Source: Isotricha intestinalis
Lineage: Eukaryota; Ciliophora; Litostomatea; Vestibuliferida; Isotrichidae
Direction: 5' to 3'
Assembly: GCA_023807065.1 (NCBI GenBank)
Contig: JAJJLU010003487.1
Location: 1-64,000, forward strand
DNA: 64,000 bases
In this document: one piece after another, positions 59,701 through 64,000 of the stretch
Position numbering within the stretch: the stretch's first letter is position 1
Layout of the letters: every line of letters begins with the position of its first letter
Notes under the pieces: generated by a model
Told to the model about the DNA's origin: nothing
Seen by the model: the letters and a program-made list of their open reading frames with translations, nothing else
The model's database searches: none
Translations under genes and position numbers: made by a program

Positions 59701-60540
59701 TGGACAAAAATAGGTAATAATCAAAGATTTAAAGATTATAATCTAAATAATGTACATTCAGGAAATTATTCTAAAGTAGGACAAGGTGAATTTTTAATAT
59801 ATAAAGGAAAAAATTATTTTGAAAATAAAAAGGAAGATACAGAATCAAAAAGTTTACCTCCAGAATTTGTAAATTGGTTACAATCAGAATTAAGAAAATT
59901 AAAAAATGCTTATTCTTTAAAAAAAAAAGAACCTGAAATTAAAGATGAATATACTTTTAAATTAAATGATCAAAATACTGAAAGTGAAATTAGTACAAAA
60001 AGAAGGAAAAGAATAAGAAAAGAAATTCCAAAAAAAAGATTAAATAATAAAAGATTAAAAACTATAAAAAAACCAGAAGAAATTGAGATTAAAAATGAAG
60101 AAACTATGCCACTTCCAATTTCAAGAAGTGAATCATCTGAATCAAGTAGATCAGTAAATAATCAAAATTCATTAAGATATATGTTTCAAGAAATTCAAAA
60201 ATTAAAAAATTTACCTCCTGAAGAATATACTAAAAAAGTTAATAGTCTTTTAGATTTTCAATTAGATAATGCTATTGTTATGGTTCATAGGAAACATGCT
60301 GATAGAATTAATAGATTTATTCATAATTTAGAAGATTTTAGAAAAAGTAGAGCAAATTATCAAAAATATAAATCTAGAAAATTATCTTATTTACCTCCTA
60401 TTTCAATTAAAAAAGTAAATAGTGAAAATATATTTAATCTTAAAAAAAATTATCTTAGTGAAGAAAAAGTTAAAGCAACTGATAATATTTTAGTTCCTAA
60501 GAATAAAACTAAGAATATTATTGAAACAATGAAAGTATAA
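56710..60540 (+). CDS. Large charged protein with YD-x-NG repeats (1276 aa)
   Basis: Residues about 425-560 contain six or more short repeats of the form [FY]-[YF]-D-x-[NKQ]-G-[NK]: ISFYDKNGNKIKNPDL, ITYFDKNGYSI, IKLYDQQGNLIENPNL, INYYDENGKLI, IQLYDKKGKRISK and VQYYDSNGNPIPK. Residues 610-800 alternate Glu and Lys blocks built on repeated VNEKGEKIKMK / LNEKGEKVKIK / ENGEEITLSE units. The N-terminal 300 residues and the C-terminal 300 (DFQLDNAIVMVHRKHADRIN) look more ordered. The protein resembles a cytoskeletal or membrane-skeleton protein in composition; no enzyme motif. Function unknown. Confidence 0.82.
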   Translation: MQKIENSQKEPILKAIEPKEDIYDLYSYSTKTRKKVRPIIKIEESTDNLNKIHIKTDSNYLNMSMAAPRNKKINHKYSFSFSECVPNKKYFSKFRNYNNSKYNINKNNDINYVYIPGISYNSFLTEINEKNQLPEFNNEKLMDTFQQTDKIRTEDFDEQLYNKLMFFDNLANNITKEQIYAASEYIINKEKKEIKRPDFIIHNIFLTLVIKDISKKIEIRRLKDNKLISIDFVYNLLQNEIEKMKGGLKKSMKIIKNKKENHNSQNSLLGIQKVLNTDFITYLHFSKNRHIRNKSINNNSETRYSDDESDFQGKKLHHIHSNILDNSLKNNNSGIIYENEENFIHSEYNQLRKNYDESDRCDYSNLMDLNDNNYINHNSPYKLIKNHSGYIKPNLLQKEIFVNNKNIDFIDSISGKPIFKDDGSFNISFYDKNGNKIKNPDLNDKSITYFDKNGYSINIKKVSKIKLYDQQGNLIENPNLDNNNINYYDENGKLINTQSRIQLYDKKGKRISKIDNSENVQYYDSNGNPIPKNEIPINYYYNNKKEIKSPKDYKFIDNDEGNKIMIPEGFKYIINKEGEKILVNEKGNQVNEECFIINEDENSKNYDESESEIEIEGVNEKGEKIKMKIKKKDLQKSEKKKKKKKMRKKKNNENEEYYSDNEDESESEYEEEEIEVLNEKGEKVKIKVNDSLIKKIEKKKKTIKYKNENGEEITLSENEKEESEYEEEEFEEEVEEEIEEIDENGNSVKKKIKKIKKKKIPKKKKKKTKNNENKNIKDNKKKKVKLISNNLNNNNNNISINKKEENEKNEGKENKTKIKNLQKTKSRNIDVELSNETTNKSKETKFKTQDYNISDLHDNSIKSIIKNNQNLNNEDINNINYNEESFNNDNDYDYDNKDINEINSDDESDEEKKRRIDEYEKEAQEHQKLMTEYYNNMQKTNLTFYKKQKEKVDPFKIRKLIEETKKKTLGITENSDVKITDEEIYNKISIDSDLFKEWTKIGNNQRFKDYNLNNVHSGNYSKVGQGEFLIYKGKNYFENKKEDTESKSLPPEFVNWLQSELRKLKNAYSLKKKEPEIKDEYTFKLNDQNTESEISTKRRKRIRKEIPKKRLNNKRLKTIKKPEEIEIKNEETMPLPISRSESSESSRSVNNQNSLRYMFQEIQKLKNLPPEEYTKKVNSLLDFQLDNAIVMVHRKHADRINRFIHNLEDFRKSRANYQKYKSRKLSYLPPISIKKVNSENIFNLKKNYLSEEKVKATDNILVPKNKTKNIIETMKV

Positions 60541-60976
60541 ATTTCATATTTCTAAATTTAAATTAGTTATAATATTATGATTGAATTCATTTTTTTTTGA
60601 CTTGAACAATTTATATAAAATATTATTGATTTGAATTAAAAACATTAATATTGTTAAGTATATTATCCATTTTAATCTATAAATTATTAATAAAAGATTT
60701 CATCTTTAAATTATTATTATTTTTAAAAAAGTACTTTAGCTTAAATTTATTTTGCATTTATTTTATTGAACTACTATTATTAAACAAACTTATATATATT
60801 GATAATTAAGCCATTTCTATATTTTTATTCATTATTGTGATATATTTTAATTTTCATTATTTTTATACATTTCTATTATATCTTTCCCAAATTTCCCTTT
60901 CTTTTTTATCAAAAAAAATATGATATAAATAAAAATTAAAATGAAAATTAAAATAATAAAGTTAATAGAAATAATT
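60541..60976. other. Intergenic spacer between convergent genes (436 bp)
   Basis: No promoter needed. On the minus strand around 60840-60920 short readable pieces (KKKGKFGKDIIEMYKNNEN) suggest at most a small remnant. Otherwise T-rich spacer. Confidence 0.35.
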
Positions 60977-62527
60977 TTATTCTAAGTACTTTTTAATTTT
61001 TTTTATTTTACTCTCAATGACATCTACAATACCTTTATAAGTCCAATAAGTTTTACCTTGAAATTTTTTATCATGAGAAATTCCTAAAAAATCTAAAACA
61101 TCTTTTATAAAGAATGCAAATAAACTTGTAGTACCATCAATTTTTGAAAAATAAGAAGGAGTTATTTTATGTAAATTCCCATTTATTATATGAAAGACTT
61201 TATATATATTTTCACTTGATAAATTTATATTTTCTTCTGAATTTCTTAATAATAAATCTCCAGTTTTACCATTTGATTCATTAGAAAAATATTCACAACA
61301 TTTTTTCCAAAAAATCTCTTTTTCAAAGTTTCCTTTTGAAATTGGATGGGAGATTAATTGGAAATAAATATGATATATTAATAAAATATCATCCGAAGGA
61401 ACTTGGGATTCAGTGAATAATTTATTTAATATAGTTTCATTTAATAAATTTATTGCTTTTAAAGCTGCTTTTGTTAAAACTAATTTGGACATATCAATTT
61501 TTTCAAAAATATCTTCTGAACTAAAAATACTTAACTTATTTTCATATTCTTTTTTTTCTATTTCTAAATTATTTAAAATTCGTTCATTCACCAATACTCT
61601 ACATAATTTGTTAACTTTTAATAAATTTATATAATCCCATATTGATAGATACTTAAAAATAAATCTTAAACCAACCCCAGCAAAACTGTTAAAATTAATG
61701 TTTTGTAAATAAAGTACTTTATTATCATTTATTAAATTTTCGTTTAGGAAATTCCTCTTAAAATCTAAATCACTAATTGGAGTTACTAATAAAGGATCTT
61801 TATGAATAATTAAGTCATTTTGAATTGATGATTCAATTGATGAAATTTTATTCGTATCATCTTCATCAAAAGTTTTATTATGATACTTAGACTTATTATT
61901 ATTAGAATTATTATTTTTATTTATATCAGTAATTAATCTTCTTGTTGGATTGTATAAAGAACTTGAAGTATGAGCTTTTTTATTTGATTTTTTTTTTCCT
62001 GAATTTTTCATTAAATTACTCATTGCTTTTGAATTATTTTGTTTTGAAGAAAATATATTATCTATAGTATTACTATTTCCTTTATTAAATTGGCTTAAAT
62101 TTGATAAAGATTTATTTTTTTTTATTGTTTTAACTTGATTATTTTTGGTATTCATTATCATTAAATTTGATTTACTTTCTCTTAAAGATTTATTTTGTTT
62201 ATTTGCAGATTTAAAAGAACTTCTATTTGATTTCATAGGAGTTTTTGGTCTTAATATATTTGAATTTTTTGATGTTTTATTTGGAGAATTTTTAATCCTC
62301 ATGTTTTTTGAAATTGAAGATATTCTCCTTTTTTCTTGATTCTGATTGTCTTTTTGATTTATCTGTGTTTCAATGTTTTTACAAATATTCACAACAATTT
62401 TTGTTAAATCAATTGATGTTGTTATTAATTCCAAATGAGTTTGAGAATTTTTTTCTAATGAAGACAAATTATATTCGAATTTTGATAATAAAAGATTTTT
62501 TAATATTTCTTCTTTACTTAAAACCAT
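60977..62527 (-). CDS. F-box-like protein with basic disordered N-terminus (516 aa)
   Basis: Residues 1-50 are helical (VLSKEEILKNLLLSKFEYNL). Residues 65-240 are basic, Ser/Asn/Lys-rich. Residues about 275-320 (GVGLRFIFKYLSIWDYINLL then KVNKLCRVLVNERIL) have the LPxxxLxxIFxYLsxxDLxxxxxVCrxw spacing of an F-box-like helix set. The C-terminal 200 residues are ordered, with FEKEIFWKKCCEYFSNES and TTSLFAFFIKDVLDFLGIS. If the F-box is real it would link substrates to an SCF ligase; that is moderate inference. Family otherwise unnamed. Confidence 0.72.
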   Translation of the reverse strand: MVLSKEEILKNLLLSKFEYNLSSLEKNSQTHLELITTSIDLTKIVVNICKNIETQINQKDNQNQEKRRISSISKNMRIKNSPNKTSKNSNILRPKTPMKSNRSSFKSANKQNKSLRESKSNLMIMNTKNNQVKTIKKNKSLSNLSQFNKGNSNTIDNIFSSKQNNSKAMSNLMKNSGKKKSNKKAHTSSSLYNPTRRLITDINKNNNSNNNKSKYHNKTFDEDDTNKISSIESSIQNDLIIHKDPLLVTPISDLDFKRNFLNENLINDNKVLYLQNINFNSFAGVGLRFIFKYLSIWDYINLLKVNKLCRVLVNERILNNLEIEKKEYENKLSIFSSEDIFEKIDMSKLVLTKAALKAINLLNETILNKLFTESQVPSDDILLIYHIYFQLISHPISKGNFEKEIFWKKCCEYFSNESNGKTGDLLLRNSEENINLSSENIYKVFHIINGNLHKITPSYFSKIDGTTSLFAFFIKDVLDFLGISHDKKFQGKTYWTYKGIVDVIESKIKKIKKYLE

Positions 62528-62641
62528 GAATTATATATTATTTTTCTAATTTATAATAATTGAAATTTAAATAAATTTAAATAAAGAAAATAAATTATTA
62601 TTATATAATATGTACTTTTTATACAATAGTCAAATTTTTAT

Positions 62642-62761
62642 ATTGAATTTTTGAAAAAAATAGGAAAAATTTATATTCAATTTATTAATGAAGATGAAAG
62701 AATTAGATTAGGAATGCCAATTGAAATTGAATTTAAATCTTTTACCATAAAATTTTTATGA
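62642..62761 (+). pseudogene. Short coding remnant (39 codons)
   Basis: The plus strand reads IEFLKKIGKIYIQFINEDER then IRLGMPIEIEFKSFTIKFL and stops at TGA. It has no ATG start, but the mix of Gly, Pro, Asp, Arg and Glu is unlike AT-rich spacer, so it may be the tail of a lost gene. No family assigned. It lies between two minus-strand genes. Confidence 0.35.
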
Positions 62762-62995
62762 ACAATTATTTATAAAAGATGTTATATATTTATTTTTCTT
62801 TTAAAATATTAAAAAAAGTATTTTTTTTTCTTGTTCTTATAATTGTACTAACAAATAATATGTTTATAAATAAAAGAATATATAAAACAAATTTTTACAA
62901 ATCTTTTTTTTTGATAATTAAATATAAATATAATTTATTCGATTCAATTAAAAAATTTTTAAATAAAAATTTCTTAAATAAAATAAATAAAAATA

Positions 62996-64000
62996 TTACA
63001 ACTCTTCAAGTTCCTGACCTTCAGGGATATCTTTCTTTTTTTTCTTTGCCAGAAAAACTCTTAATAACACAGTTAACCAACAACAAATAGAAATAGTTAA
63101 AATAATATATTTAAACAAAAATAATAATTTATTTCCATCAATATCATAAGCACTATTAGAAAAAATTCTAACAACATAAATATTATAATCAAAATCTAAT
63201 CTATCAATATTTAAAGCATCAACTCCTAAATACCAATAAGGTAAAGGATTTTTTACATCATCTCCCAATCTAATAGTAGCTCTATAAAAACCATTTTTTT
63301 TTTCTGCAAATTTATATCTATAAGCAGTTTTATTTATTACAACATCTGTCCAAATGTCATCTCTTATTTTTTCCATATGACAATCTGTGAAAAATTTTTC
63401 AGGTATTGGAAGAAAATTATAAGGTGAATTATTTTCTGTTATTTTAGGAATATAAGTTTGATTCATCCAAAAATTTCTTTTTTTAGGTGCAATTATAACA
63501 GGAATTAAACCTAAAATTGCATCTTCATTTATATCTTCATATTCTATTTTTCTAGTGTTTTTATTCATATATGATAAAGAAGTTAATTTAATAAAATTTC
63601 CTACTTCATTTTCTTTTTGATAAATAGGAATTCTAACAGGATTACTATATTCTCTAAAAGGAATTTCTCCAATTGTTAACAGTTTTCTTTTTTTATCATA
63701 AGAAAGTAATTTTCTCATTTTAAATATTGAACTCATTTTATATAAAACACTATAAATATTAGATTCAGGATATCCTGCATGATAACCTAAACCAAAAACA
63801 CCATCTACTTTTAAATTACTTTGTGTTTTTGTTACTTTAACATATCTTAATTTAATATTAAAATAAGGGTCATCTTGAATAAAAAAAAAATCTTCTTCCC
63901 AATGTCCTTCATATAATCCGAAAGCATTTTCAAATTTAGTTGATTCTAATTTTTCGGTTGTTTTTGAATTGAAATCTTTAAATATATATGAAAAAGGTGA
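62996..64000 (-). CDS. Pepsin-like (A1) membrane protein, 5' end beyond the window (partial)
   Basis: The frame is open to the window edge; the ATG at 63736 is internal. Visible A1 landmarks: IKLRYVKVTKTQSNLKVDGV then FGLGYHAGYPESN (the DGILGLG block), KRKLLTIGEIPF (GGxxLTIGG), FIKLTSLSYM, and PYWYLGVDALNIDRLDFDYN (WILGdxFLrxyytvFD). A membrane helix (FLFKYIILTISICCWLTVLL) and the tail KKKKKDIPEGQELEEL complete a type I protein. At the second active site, where family members have AIVDTGTS, this reads AILGLIPVIIAP: the catalytic Asp is gone. The first site is outside the window. Likely non-proteolytic, like the protein at 50596-51912. Confidence 0.8.
   Translation of the reverse strand, partial: SPFSYIFKDFNSKTTEKLESTKFENAFGLYEGHWEEDFFFIQDDPYFNIKLRYVKVTKTQSNLKVDGVFGLGYHAGYPESNIYSVLYKMSSIFKMRKLLSYDKKRKLLTIGEIPFREYSNPVRIPIYQKENEVGNFIKLTSLSYMNKNTRKIEYEDINEDAILGLIPVIIAPKKRNFWMNQTYIPKITENNSPYNFLPIPEKFFTDCHMEKIRDDIWTDVVINKTAYRYKFAEKKNGFYRATIRLGDDVKNPLPYWYLGVDALNIDRLDFDYNIYVVRIFSNSAYDIDGNKLLFLFKYIILTISICCWLTVLLRVFLAKKKKKDIPEGQELEEL

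Noticed and set aside
62779..63090. 103-codon plus-strand open frame, hydrophobic
   Set aside because: Its second half is the complement of the pepsin-like gene tail and its first half is only Phe/Ile/Leu/Lys/Asn, as AT-rich spacer yields.
1..64000. Ciliate code with TAA and TAG as Gln
   Set aside because: Recognisable proteins (IFT25, ARP6, RanGAP, Rab, B55) end at TAA or TAG exactly where their families end, and their Gln codons are CAA.
1..64000. CRISPR arrays, transposons, integrated virus or bacterial islands
   Set aside because: No spaced direct repeats, terminal inverted repeats, integrase, transposase or reverse transcriptase sequence was found on either strand.

Overview
This window reads as nuclear DNA of a unicellular eukaryote: very AT-rich, gene-dense, with long Asn/Lys-rich proteins and no bacterial, plasmid or viral signature. 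A ciliated cell is indicated by an IFT25 homologue (34173-34550). A ciliate is suggested by a Rab GTPase with DTCGQE in place of DTAGQE, by a zinc-rich kinase and FHA/RING-CH protein of the kind ciliates expand, and by introns of only 24-28 nt. TAA, TAG and at least once TGA act as stops, and Gln is written CAA, so the standard code applies, unlike Tetrahymena or Paramecium. An AT-rich, standard-code ciliate (for example a litostome such as a rumen ciliate) is my best guess; that assignment is inference. No telomere, rRNA, CRISPR or transposon was seen.

Layout. 1-5 kb: the end of one gene, a helical protein and three minus-strand coiled-coil proteins, two of them possibly one split gene. 6-8.3 kb: a three-repeat MYB factor and a Rab GTPase with two tiny introns. 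8.5-13.8 kb: one 1742-residue BEACH protein in three exons. 14.3-17.3 kb: a SNF1/AMPK-like kinase, followed by sparse DNA to 20 kb. 20-27.5 kb: ankyrin protein, synaptojanin-like 5-phosphatase with a dead Sac domain, WD40 protein, acidic protein, FHA/RING-CH ligase. 27.8-28.4 kb: a decayed gene. 28.6-43.4 kb: SAM protein, EF-hand/PH/pseudokinase, IFT25, a CaaX protein, ARP6, zinc-finger kinase, a TPR-like protein, a coiled-coil protein. 43.5-49 kb: pseudogene, chromodomain protein, PP2A B55 subunit, a second CaaX protein, an odd tRNA-like Pol III gene, another pseudogene. 49-64 kb: coiled-coil protein, pepsin-like membrane protein without its first catalytic Asp, TPR protein, ULK-like kinase, RanGAP, pseudogene, a 1276-residue charged repeat protein, an F-box-like protein and, at the edge, a second pepsin-like membrane protein with a lost catalytic Asp.

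There are no operons. Genes sit 55-110 bp apart in many places, several as divergent pairs that must share a short promoter. Functionally the set is eukaryotic housekeeping and signalling: kinases and phosphatase subunits, membrane traffic and phosphoinositides, cilium assembly, chromatin and Ran cycle. The most unusual content is the number of enzyme-like proteins with broken active sites (Sac, two aspartic proteases, one kinase), at least four freshly decayed genes, and the tRNA-like gene with an abnormal anticodon arm.
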